DNA of 64,000 bases from Dromaius novaehollandiae. Its lineage: Eukaryota; Chordata; Aves; Casuariiformes; Dromaiidae. The translations under genes and the position numbers were made by a program. Each line of letters opens with the position of its first letter. Position 1 is the first letter of the stretch. The notes under the pieces were generated by a model, which did not search any database, had not been told where the DNA came from, and saw only the letters and a program-made list of their open reading frames with translations. The stretch lies in assembly GCF_036370855.1 (NCBI RefSeq), contig NC_088117.1, positions 806,001 to 870,000 on the forward strand, written 5' to 3'. Of this stretch, positions 25,343-34,571 are shown piece after piece.

Positions 25343-26326
25343 CTATCTGTGTAGAACCCTTGACATGCAGTTGAAGTCCTGCTTGGCCAGTGCGATAGAG
25401 ATACTAGCCGGATCTTGCGCCAAAAGGCTTTGCAAACGATGGCGCCCTTTCTGAATAAGCAGCACCATCATCTCTATCCCAGTGGTCACGGTCCTCGAGA
25501 AAGCATGTGCTAGAAACACCCACTCCAGAATTCTTAAGGGATCAATGTCACCTGAAACCCATTGGCATAAGAGAGCGTAAGGTTGAAAGACATTATAAAT
25601 CAGAATCAGGCGAACTGGAAACATTGGAGAGATGCGATGAATCTGTTGATTTTGAATAGCTGCGGACACCCGTTGTAGGGCGTGCAGTGCTTCAGGAGTT
25701 AATGTTCGGGATGATGCTAAGTCTGACTCTCCCTTTAGCAGAGCAAAGAGAGGGGCTAGATCCTGTGTGGTAATGCCAAGATAAGGTCGCACCCAGTTAA
25801 TGGTGCCAAGTAGTTTCTGCAAGTCATTTAGGGTTTTAATATCAGATGCTAGCCGCAAAGGCTGCGGCAGAATAGCCGTGTCTGTAATTTTCCACCCTAA
25901 ATACTTCCAAGGCGCTTGCACTTGGACCTTTTCCTCGGCTATACACAGACCATTAGCACTCAAAGATTTCCGCAACTCTTTGACTACCGTTTGAACAGCA
26001 TCCCTCGAGGATGCGGAGATCAAAATATCATCCACATAGTGATAAATTAAAGCACTGGGATATGCTCTGCGAATAGGGAGGATAGCTCAAGCCACAAACA
26101 TTTGGCATATTGTCGGACTACTTAGCATCCCCTGAGGCAATACCGTCCAGTGAAAGCAAAGTGTAGACTCCTGATTGTTGATCGCTGGAACCGTAAATGC
26201 AAATCGTGGTGCATCTGCTGGATGTAACGGTATAGTGAAAAAACAACCCCTAAGATCAATAACAACAAGAGGCCATGATTCAGGTAACATTGCTGGTGGC
26301 GGGATCCCAGGTTGGAGTGTCCCCAT
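25343..26326 (-). pseudogene. ERVK-like reverse transcriptase remnant, left arm (nonsense mutation)
   Basis: Two ORFs (26,087-26,326 and 25,343-26,035) represent one RT segment that is continuous in the right arm. They are separated by an in-frame TGA at 26,087-26,089 created by a CGA-to-TGA (CpG-type) change. The YVDD catalytic motif is present just after the break. The RT N-terminus and the RNase H domain are missing. Confidence 0.8.
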
Positions 26327-26461
26327 AGGTTAACCCTCGGCGATAGCTTGAAATCAGTTCATGGTGTAAGCTGACTGGAGGCCGTAATCCTCAACCGAGT
26401 TCCTGACTCCTTTCACCGCCTCATAAGGCAGCTGCTCCCATGCAGTGGGTTGCCCTGCCTG

Positions 26462-27191
26462 CTATCGCCCCGGGAGGGCGTGGAGAATGTCCGAGTCTCC
26501 GCTTCGCAGCGCCTCCTGGCGGCAAAGCTCTAGCGCACCACAGCACTGCGCTAGCGCTGGCGTCGGGCCAACAGCTCTTCCCCAGGAAGCCGGGACGGCG
26601 GAGGGGGGCTGCGGGCGGTCCGCGTTCGTGGGCAGCCCCGCCTCTTGAGGGGAGGGCGGTCCCGGGGGGCGGTGCCAGGCGGGGGGTGGTTCCGGAGGGG
26701 GGCGGTGCCAGGCGGGGGGTGGTTCCGGAGGGGCCGTGGGCTGGACACCGCAGCGCGTAGTAGGGGGTGGATGAAAGTCCGCCTCCTGGTCCAGATCATT
26801 CGACCCTGAATTAAATGAGTCGTCACACTCGGAGTCCGGTCCGGGTATTATCGAGGACCTTACGGTGCTCTCACCGGCCGTTGCTGCGTAGGGCAAAAGT
26901 TCAGCCGCGTTTACTGCTTGCAAGCGGAGGAGGGCGGAAAAGACCTGTTGCCAAGTCACTAAAAGTTTCTTCGCCTTATCATCCCTCTGCCGCCGCAACT
27001 CGTCCCCAATTTGTTCCCACACCGCAACGCTTAGCGTTCCCTCCTGCGGGAACCAGGGACAATTATCCCGAGTCCACACTAACAGAGTCATTAGCGAATG
27101 CTGGGCAACATTCTGAAACCCATGAGTCTTTAAGACTTTCTGTAATACTTCCATATAACGTCTCTGATCCCTTGTAAGAGATTGCCCCATA
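26462..27191 (-). pseudogene. ERVK-like gag remnant, left arm
   Basis: Starts MGQSLTRDQRRYMEVLQ, a betaretrovirus-like matrix N-terminus with a candidate myristoylation glycine. A Pro-rich linker with two tandem copies of an EPPPAWHRPP unit follows. The frame closes at 26,462, just before a short capsid-like stretch (WEQLPYEAVK) that sits in another frame. Capsid, nucleocapsid and protease are deleted. Confidence 0.75.
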
Positions 27192-27388
27192 GTTCCCAGC
27201 TGCTCACCTGCCGTTCCGTGGTGGTGATGGGAGCGCTCAACTATCAACCGTCCTGACGTTCAGCTGGGCTATGCCACCGGATTTATTGGTTCTGTCTTTC
27301 CTGCTTCATTCTTCAGTACTTCCATTCGGAAGTTCCTTGACTCTATCTTTCAGGCTTCTATTTTTGGAATCCCGATTCGGGCGCCATT

Positions 27389-27738
27389 TGTGGCATACGA
27401 CGACACGGACCTCAAGAAGTATAGTGCAAAAAGCCTTTCTTGAAAACACAGTGGCAGGTTATATAGCCATCAACTCAGCCACTCCTCCAAGTATCTGCTT
27501 GGCATTGTGGCATCTTGTGATAGGTGGGTAAGGTGTCTTCTGATGCCTAGCAGGCGGGCAGGACAGGCCAGCAGGACAGGCCCACCGCAGCTGCTGACAC
27601 GTAGGCAGGAAGACACATGATCAGTGGCAACTCACGTGCACACATTCTGGGCACAAATCATAGTTACCACTTCATTACTTTCTGCCTTAGAGATCCTCTG
27701 CTGTCCTACACAGCATCATTCAATCTTGGTCCCCAACA
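27389..27738 (-). mobile_element. ERVK-like 5' LTR, left arm
   Basis: 350 bp, TGTTGGGGACC to TGCCACA on the minus strand, with a TATA box (ctatataacc) and the primer binding site directly after it. It differs from its own 3' LTR by a 25-bp insertion (tttgtgcccagaatgtgtgc region) and by lacking the duplicated segment. Confidence 0.85.
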
Positions 27739-28080
27739 CCCTGCACCCAAGCTTTTGCAACTCGGGAATCACTCCACATCACCTTGACAGGGTCAGTGCT
27801 TCTGCTAGAAAACCCGGGGGGCGGCTGGGCAGACTTAGCTCTGCTGCTCCACCACAGCCCACAAATCCCAAACCTACCAGAGGACAGGAAAAATGGAGGA
27901 AGCTCCCTGCCCTTCCTTTCTCTTTCCTGCCCTTCCCAAAGGTGATGTTGCCCTCATCACCAGGGCCACCAACACTCACCCCTCTCTCGGAGAGACACGT
28001 CCAGGCCAATACCTTCTTGCCAGGACTACAAGCCATCACTTAACTAAACCACAGGTGTCCCAGCTCTTCAAAGCACACAG
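27739..28080. other. Host segment between ERVK and ERV-A, left arm
   Basis: About 342 bp. Its inner 190 bp (27,739-27,927) match, in inverted orientation, a third copy at 30,773-30,881 that carries no provirus. No exon could be supported. Confidence 0.6.
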
Positions 28081-28618
28081 TGCTATGGAAAATTATGCTC
28101 GCCAGCCACCATAACAGGGTCCGACCCTAGGTTCCCGCTGAGAAGTTCAGAGCCAAATCAAAGCATATTTAATACAATTTAATGATGCATGTGCAGCAAT
28201 TGCAGCTGGAGCTAGGTGCCTCCCAAGAGGCACCCCAAACAAAGAAATCCCTGGGCAATTATACCCTCACAAGCTAAGCTCCCCACACCCCATGCAAAGC
28301 TTCAGACCAATCACCATATCTGGCTCTGGGGGCTTTGTGTTCTTCGGTGGCTCCCACTGCTGTCTCTAGGCAGCCTGATTTGCCTTACCTTTACTGTGGC
28401 GGCTTCTGCTGATGGACTTAGCTTCCTCGTAAGCTTCCTTATCTTTCCACCTTGCACCGGCCCTGGGGCCCTTCCTTACTGGACTAGCTGACAGTTCCTC
28501 ACGTTATCTGAGTGCAGCCTAAGGCTTCAGCACATTTAGCTACTCATGCTAAGCAAGGTTTATATAAGTTGTGCTAAGCTGTTACCTCTAGACAGTTCCA
28601 GCTCAATATTCTTTAACA
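28081..28618 (-). mobile_element. ERV-A 3' LTR, left arm
   Basis: Minus-strand LTR from TGTTAAAGAATATTGAGC (28,618 downward) to a CCATAGCA end. A purine-rich tract (acaaagggaggcc) precedes it. It matches 48,454-48,991 with few differences and is a longer-diverged relative of the solo LTR at 46,525-47,286. Confidence 0.8.
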
Positions 28619-29920
28619 GTCCTCCCTTTGTTTCTGGTAAGCATCCCTGCTAATCCTTTAGACAAGAGTTCTCAAAGGCTGTCAAGGCATACCATCACTT
28701 TCCATAATCTTATGTACAATAGGATCGTAAGTAATAGGCATAACATGGTTAAACTTAACACAACTACTCCTGGGTACAACACGTGAGTATGAATCCCTGT
28801 TGCAGTTGGTGATCATCCCAGAGGAGTTTCCCAACCATGATGTGCTCCGTCCTGCTTCACCCTTTCCAAGACGTCCTGTATCTCCTCTGTATCATGATGA
28901 GTGGCGATTAGAGCTTTTTGTCCATTGTTTTGGATGCGCTCTAGCAGCTGACGCAGCTCATCACGTTGCGGTAGTTTCTCCACCAATGTAAGATTCATTC
29001 CGATGGGGGTAAGCAGTCACGCTTGACTCAGTGTGTAATTAGATTGTAACAATGGATAAGACGTACCAGGAGCTGAAGAACTAAGTTACCAACACAACTA
29101 TTTGAGTGATTACTTGTCTTTACAGCAATGTCCACTATGAATATAAGACTACAAAGGGTTCTCATACATACACAGCCTTTCCCAATATATACAAGTACAG
29201 TCTAACAGCAAAATTTCCGTCTAACAGGCTGCTCTTAGCTGGAGTAGAAGTCCCTAAAGGTCTCCCACAGAGAATTTCAGCTGGTGGTAGTCCTACGGGT
29301 TGTTGTGGAGCATTTCGTACGTCCCACAGAGCGAAGTTTAGGGCTTCTGGCCATGTTAGGCCACTGTGTGTGCATACCTTTGCGATTCTTTCGTCGAAAG
29401 AATGACAGGACATTAGACCTCTCCTGAAGATTGTGGGTGGTAGGGAGTAGGGAGGTTTCTCTCTGTTCCTAGGGATTTATATAATTGATTGACTATGTCT
29501 GCCATAAATTGAGCGCCCCTGTCTGAATCAATGGCTTCTGGAACCCCATACCTGCGTATGATTTCTTTCAATAAGGCTTTACTACCCCTCCTGCGTCGTC
29601 CTTTCTTGTCGGGAAAGCTTCTACCCAGCCTGACAACTGATCTACTATCACTAACAAGCGTTTGCACCCATCGGTGGATGGCATATCCGCGTAATCTATT
29701 GGTAGCCTTTGAAAAGGGAAGCAGGCCCACGGTCTGCGTCCCCCTACCTCCAAGCTTGGTTTGCTGCTCGAGAACTTTTGGCAGGCTGGGCAGCTATTGC
29801 TTATTCTTTGTGCGGCCGTGTAAATTCCTGCACTGGCCCTTACTGTCTGTACCCGCTTAGCTACTGCCTCTGCTCCCTCATGAGCTTTCTCGTGAAACCA
29901 CCTGCTATAGGAATTACTTC

Positions 29921-29947
29921 TTTTTTTTTTTTTTTTTTTTTTTTTTT
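29921..29947 (+). repeat. 27-base poly(T) tract inside ERV-A
   Basis: An uninterrupted T run in the linker between RNase H and integrase. It is absent at the matching place in the right copy (about 47,330). Confidence 0.9.
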
Positions 29948-30540
29948 GGTAGAATTGGTTTTCCACTAATTGTCCATATTCCATCATCACTTTGTTTTGC
30001 TTCCCACTATTCCTATTATTTCTTCTCTTCCACGGAGCAGGCCTTTCAATACATGGTTCTGGGGTCTATTACATTTGGCCATTCACTTTGGTTCATCCTT
30101 GGAAGTGCCACCACACGGCCTCTCAGAGGTTCATGGGCTGCAGCCTTTGCAGCGGCGTCAGCTAAAGCATTTCCTTTACTGATTTCTGTAGTGTCTTTAG
30201 GATGGGCTGGGCAGTGTATTACAGCAATTCCTTTGGACTGCTTCCAGCCAGTTACATATTTCTTCTCCACTAGCTGTTTTCTTTCCTGATGACATTAAAA
30301 AAATCCTCGTTCTTTTCAAAAGGCAGATAGAGAGTTGGTTCTAATAGTTCTGCTCCTTGCACACTCTTTCTTGTGGGAAGCAGTTCGGCCTGTGTTACTC
30401 ATTCCTGGCTGACTACAGCATACTCAGTTCGTCGTTGTCCATGCAGGTAGCAGGATGAGCTGTCTACAAATAGAACTAGATGCGGGTTTTGCAAAGGAAC
30501 ATCAGTTAAATCGGTTCTCGGCTTAATGGCAGTGTGCATT

Positions 30541-33480
30541 GCGGGGCTGGCCTGGGAGGTTGCGGGTAGCGGTGCAGGGGCCGTTGCCCTGCAGCACCCA
30601 TCCAGGGAGCCAGGGCGGCTCTCCTTAAAAGGCTGAGCTGGGTGTGCTGGAGGAGCCCACGTCCTGCACAGCTCTGCCCATTTTAGCTTGAGGCTTGCTT
30701 TTGCTCCTCGGTTTATGGTGGGGCAGTAGTGCAGCGCTGAAGTCTGAAAAGCACGGGCATTGGGATGTGCGAGGAAGGAGAAAGGAAGGGCAGGGAGCTT
30801 CCTCCATTTTTCTAGCAGAAGCACTGACCCTGTCAAGCTGATGTTGAGTGATTCCCGAGTCGCAAAAGCTTGGGTGCAGGGGAGGCAGGAAAGGTCTGCG
30901 AGGAAAGAGTCGGTGGCCCAGAAGAACGTGCACAGGCAGGGAGGCAGCTTTATGCAAATGGTATTTCTGTCTTTCCTCATGTTTTGGCTTGTGCGTCCCC
31001 TGACTTCTACAATGACATCACGGGAGCGTGAAGGGCTCAGTTGTGCAAGCCTGGCCATAACTAGCACGCAGGGGGATTCTGTCGGTTCCCAGGCTCTGAC
31101 GTGAATTGTCCTCCTGGAGACGAGTTTAATATGCCCAAGGTGCAAATACTTCTCTTCCTGCAGGACTGAAGCTTCCAATGGCAGGGAGGTGGCTTTGGAA
31201 GAAAGTCTGGATGTGCAGGCGCTGGCACAGTGTTTGTTTCTTCTCGGAGCTTGTTGCCTCCTTCTTTGCAGAGGCCAAGGCTGCTCTTCAGCTCTGAGGT
31301 ACTTTGCTGTGGGCTCTGTTAGACCTGAGGAGGCAAAGAACGCCTCTGCCTCTGGAGGTGGCTGGGAAGGAGGCTCCTGTGCAGTGGGCTGGTCTGAGGG
31401 ACTTCGTGGCATGACTCCGTTTCCTTCCTCTTCCTGGGAAATGCCATTTCCTTTCCTGTCATTTCCCTGTCCCCAGTGAGCGCTCCTCTGACTCCAAGCC
31501 AGTGTTCTTGGGTGTTCTCCCTTGCAGACTCCTTTGAGACGAGGGGGCAGGTGACCGGTTTAATTTTCCTCGCCCCAGAGTTTTCAAGCTGGAACCATCT
31601 CCCATTGTTAGGGACTTGTTCTTCCTCAGAAGGCAGTTTGGTCTGTGTTCCTATTTCCCCCTTGCCGGGAGGCATTTCTTCTGCTTTGCCGCGGAGCAGT
31701 TGTTTGCAGATAAAAGCTGCGTTGCTCACTGCGTTCTGTTTTGGCTGCACGTTCAACAGCACGGGGGTTTAGGATGCTGGCCAGGCCCCTGTAGCTCTTG
31801 CTGACCAAAGGAGGCCAGCGTGGGCTTCTCTGGGTGTGTGCCCCCGAGAAAGGGGAGTGTGTGGGCAAAGACATGTGCTGCCTTGCAGGAAAGCGCAGAA
31901 TTGCTTCAGTAGCAGTCTCAGTGCTCGCCTAGAGTGGCACAGTCACCTTGGCAGCTGTCCGGAGAGAGGACTTCCTCTCCCCAGACATCTGCCTACTTCC
32001 AGAACGTTGACTATCTGCATACCAGAGAATTAGGCCGTTGATGGTTATCTTGACACTACCCTTCTGCAACAAAGACATCCCCTTCTGTAGGTGAGCAGAA
32101 GGGACGGAGTCACGAATGCCCCAGTCCCGTCACACCTGCCCTCCAACTTGGCCTCTGGGCTTTCTCAGGACAGCCTCTCAAACTCCGCCTAAAACCATTT
32201 CAGTTCAACAGTCCTGTGTTATGTATCCCTACTGCTTGTCCGTGGGAAGTATGGTGCTGGAGGGAGGCTCACCTGCTGGGTTAGCCTCACATTGCTGTCT
32301 TCCTAGGAAGAATGTGAGAACAACTCCTGCAACTTGGCTTTGAAAGGCTTTGTAAAGGTCATTAGCGCACCTTGGCTGGTCTCACGTGCTGCACAGGCGC
32401 CGAGCGGACTGAGAGCTGCAATAGCAGAGGCTTTGTGTCGGGCTTGCTCTGGCGATGCTTGGCTTGTGTGAACATGGTGGTTTAGGCAGGGGCCTCCCTG
32501 GGCCCAGCGAGTCTCTTGCATCATGTGACGCTGCTGCTCTTCCTCCTTTGGTCTCTGTGTAGGGCCAAGGGGTGTAAGTGCATCCCAAGAGGAAGAGGCG
32601 AGCAGGAGGAGGAAAGCATGTCAAGAACCCATCCTCTGCATGTGCACAGAGCTGCCAAAACTTGCTCACTTGTGCCAGCTGCCCCTTAGAAATGTCACCG
32701 GGTTCGCAGTACCCACCGCCCCCCTCTGCTGTTCTGCGGTGCTAGTTGCTGCTGTAGGAGCGGCCCAGCGCAAACAGGTCCTTTGGAAGCAAGCAGTGGT
32801 TTCAGGCTGGTTTGGCCGGCCTTGTTCCTGCAGCCTGGGACCATGTTGAGGTGTCCTGCTTGCGTGGCTTGGGTCCTGAGCGGTCTCCAAAGTCTTACGG
32901 GGTGGCCCGGCAGGTTTGGGGCAGTGGCGCAGGGGCAGTTCCCCTGCAGTCCCATCCTGGGAGCCCTAGGACAGGCTGGGGAGTCCCAGCAGGGCAAGGG
33001 CACCGCTCTGCTTAAAAGGCTGAGCTGGGTGTGCTGGAGACGCTGCAGTGTGTGAGCGACTGGTTTCTGCAGCTGCCTTCTCTGCTGTGGAGCTCTTTGG
33101 CAAGGGGGTGAAAACAACGATTTAGTACTTCCCTCTCCTCCTGCAGTCACGTCTCTCATGCTGCGTTTTCTCCCCCCAGCTTTTCTGTACTCATTCCCTG
33201 CCTTGCTGGTTCTCAAATCCCTGCCAGCTCCCCTTAGCCCTTGGGGGAGGGAAAGCCCTGCCTCTGGAAACCTCCCTGCTTCTTCAGAAGCTTGGGCAGT
33301 CTCATCATTCTTTAAACCCCAGCAGTGCACAGCTCTACTCCTTACAGCTTGGGGATGGAGGAAACAGAGGCTCAAAGCAAACAAAAGTAACACAGGTAGC
33401 AGTATTTGGGTTTGAATTTAACTTTGCCAAAAGAAGAAAAGAAAACTGGTGTCCCTTCTGCTGCAGCAGGGTAGTTTCTA
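30541..33480. other. Spacer DNA with local duplications, no clear gene
   Basis: Contains 30,560-30,660 and 32,900-33,045, which share a block ending aaggctgagctgggtgtgct, and the third copy of the pre-ERVK segment at 30,773-30,881. Long minus ORFs such as 30,399-31,412 start inside ERV-A RNase H and run through unrelated DNA, so they are not genes. No transcript structure was supported. Confidence 0.4.
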
Positions 33481-33482
33481 AA

Positions 33483-33488
33483 TATTTA
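33483..33488 (-). terminator. Candidate polyadenylation signal for the minus-strand membrane-protein gene
   Basis: TTTATT on + is AATAAA on the minus strand, downstream of the GC-rich block and of the last candidate exon at 34,466. It would end a long 3' UTR. Confidence 0.35.
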
Positions 33489-33559
33489 TTGTTATATAAT
33501 CCTTGGCTGCCTCAGCAACTGGACCAAAGTCCCTACCGGGGTCTTGACCAGAGCCAGCT

Positions 33560-34170
33560 GCTTCCAGGGGGGCAGGAGGGAAATGCAGGCAGGGGGCTGG
33601 GGGGCCGGGGAGGCGGTTTGGGAGGGCGCCGGGCAGCACCAGGCACAGCGGGTGGCAGCGGCTGCATCTGGGCTGCAGCCACGGTCTGCTGGTGCCCAGG
33701 TGCTGGGGCAGCGCTGGGGGGCCGCGAGGGCCGTGGGGGGGGCGGGCGGGGCGGGCGGCTGCCCGCGCGTGAGGGCTCCGGTTCTCTGGGGCGCCAGGGT
33801 GGGCGGGCCGGTCTTCCAGGTGCGCGTGGCGGCCGCTGGTGTTGCGTCCGGCTCTCCGGAGCACCGGGGCGGGTGGGCCGGTTGTCCTGGCGCGAGAGGC
33901 GGCCGCCGGCATCTGGTCTGGATCTCTGGGCTGCGCGGAGGTTCCTGCGGGGAGAGGTGGCTGTTCAGGACAGGCGGGCTGTGGGTCCCAGGGCAGAGGA
34001 GAGCCTGGACCTGCCAGGGCTGCAGCAGCCCCGCGGCGTGGACGGGCTCCGAGGGCCGCAGCTCTGGGCCCCGTCGGCCGCCTGGCTGGGCCGGGCCGCA
34101 GCTGACGCGGGGGTGCCGGGGGAGCGGCGTGCAGCCCCCGTGGGGCCTGGCACCCTGCCCCTGAGTAGGA
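33560..34170. promoter_or_regulatory. CpG- and G-rich island
   Basis: Very GC-rich with many CpG, strongly G-rich on the + strand (several GGGG runs at 33,588-33,640 and 33,730-33,760, so quadruplex formation is possible). Long ORFs are open on both strands only because stops are rare here. It may be a 3' UTR of the minus gene, an unannotated promoter, or an exon. Confidence 0.4.
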
Positions 34171-34465
34171 GCAGCGTGGTACTGAAAGCTACAAGTAGCA
34201 AACAGGGCACACTTGCACCCGCACAGCTTTGGTTTTGCTTCTCTGCACCAGCCACCCAAGCCCAGGGGCCTCTCAAGTCCTTCTTGGCCCATACCACATT
34301 GACCTGCCTTCTCTGCACATGCTGGGAAGGGGATCTACGTTTGAGAAACAGCAGACACTGAAGTACGTGCACAGTCTGCCAGAATCTAGGAGAGCTGCAG
34401 AGTCTCACTTCGCAGTGTGCCTGACAAAGACCAACACTCAACTTATAGTATTTGACTGACAGCGA

Positions 34466-34571
34466 CTACTCAGGGGATCCTCGAGGAAACAAGATCACAA
34501 CTTCTTCTGCCATGAATGCCCTTAACACGCTCTTTGCAATATGTATCCAAAGTACAAAATCACTGCCCGCA
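34466..34571 (-). CDS. Candidate last exon (cytoplasmic tail) of the membrane protein
   Basis: Follows a gtgttttcag acceptor on the minus strand, enters in the phase left by the TM exon, and encodes about 34 residues (including FVLWIHIAKSVLRAF) to TAG at 34,466-34,468. The hydrophobic make-up is unusual for a tail, so an alternative last exon is possible. Confidence 0.35.

Larger units (their letters stand above)
23971..27738 (-). mobile_element. ERVK-like (betaretrovirus-like) provirus, left arm, deleted
   Basis: The order on the minus strand is 5' LTR 27,389-27,738; primer binding site tggcgcccgaatcggga; gag 26,462-27,191; partial pol 25,343-26,326; integrase 24,622-25,314; an AT-rich tandem repeat 24,500-24,620; and the 3' LTR. 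It mirrors the right-arm provirus, including the same internal deletions, so the deletions predate the arm duplication or were copied between arms. The RT frame is broken here by TGA at 26,087-26,089, where the right copy has CGA. Confidence 0.85.
13074..30540. repeat. Left arm of a very large inverted repeat
   Basis: Every segment from 13,074 inward reappears reverse-complemented in 45,867-64,000. Pairs sum to 77,074 up to about 24,200, to 77,072 up to about 29,200 (a 2-bp indel lies in the ERVK 3' LTR near 24,225), and to shifting values in ERV-A because of larger indels. The outer 16 kb align with only that one indel that I noticed. The true outer edge is unknown because the right arm leaves the window at 64,000. 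The inner edge is where ERV-A homology ends (agtgtgcatt at 30,531-30,540). Confidence 0.95.
28081..30540 (-). pseudogene. ERV-A (gammaretrovirus-like), left copy: 3' half only
   Basis: On the minus strand this runs from RNase H (from 30,540, with the LFVDSSS catalytic-Asp region near 30,460 and a second piece at 30,046-30,270) through integrase (29,413-29,990 core; 29,162-29,413 C-terminal part) to an envelope transmembrane-subunit remnant (28,660-28,998) and the 3' LTR. It is cut off within RNase H, where host-like spacer DNA begins. A 27-base T tract sits at 29,921-29,947. About 215 bp present in the right copy are missing near 29,210. The DDE integrase residues appear present in pieces, but frames are broken. 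Confidence 0.8.

Noticed and set aside
30399-31412. 337-codon minus ORF
   Set aside because: It fuses an ERV-A RNase H end to unrelated spacer DNA across the palindrome junction. It is open by chance, with no promoter or splice evidence.
33492-34361. Long ORFs on both strands (up to 290 codons)
   Set aside because: The region is extremely GC-rich, so stop codons are rare in all frames. No domain, no splice fit and low-complexity Pro/Ala/Gly/Arg translation.
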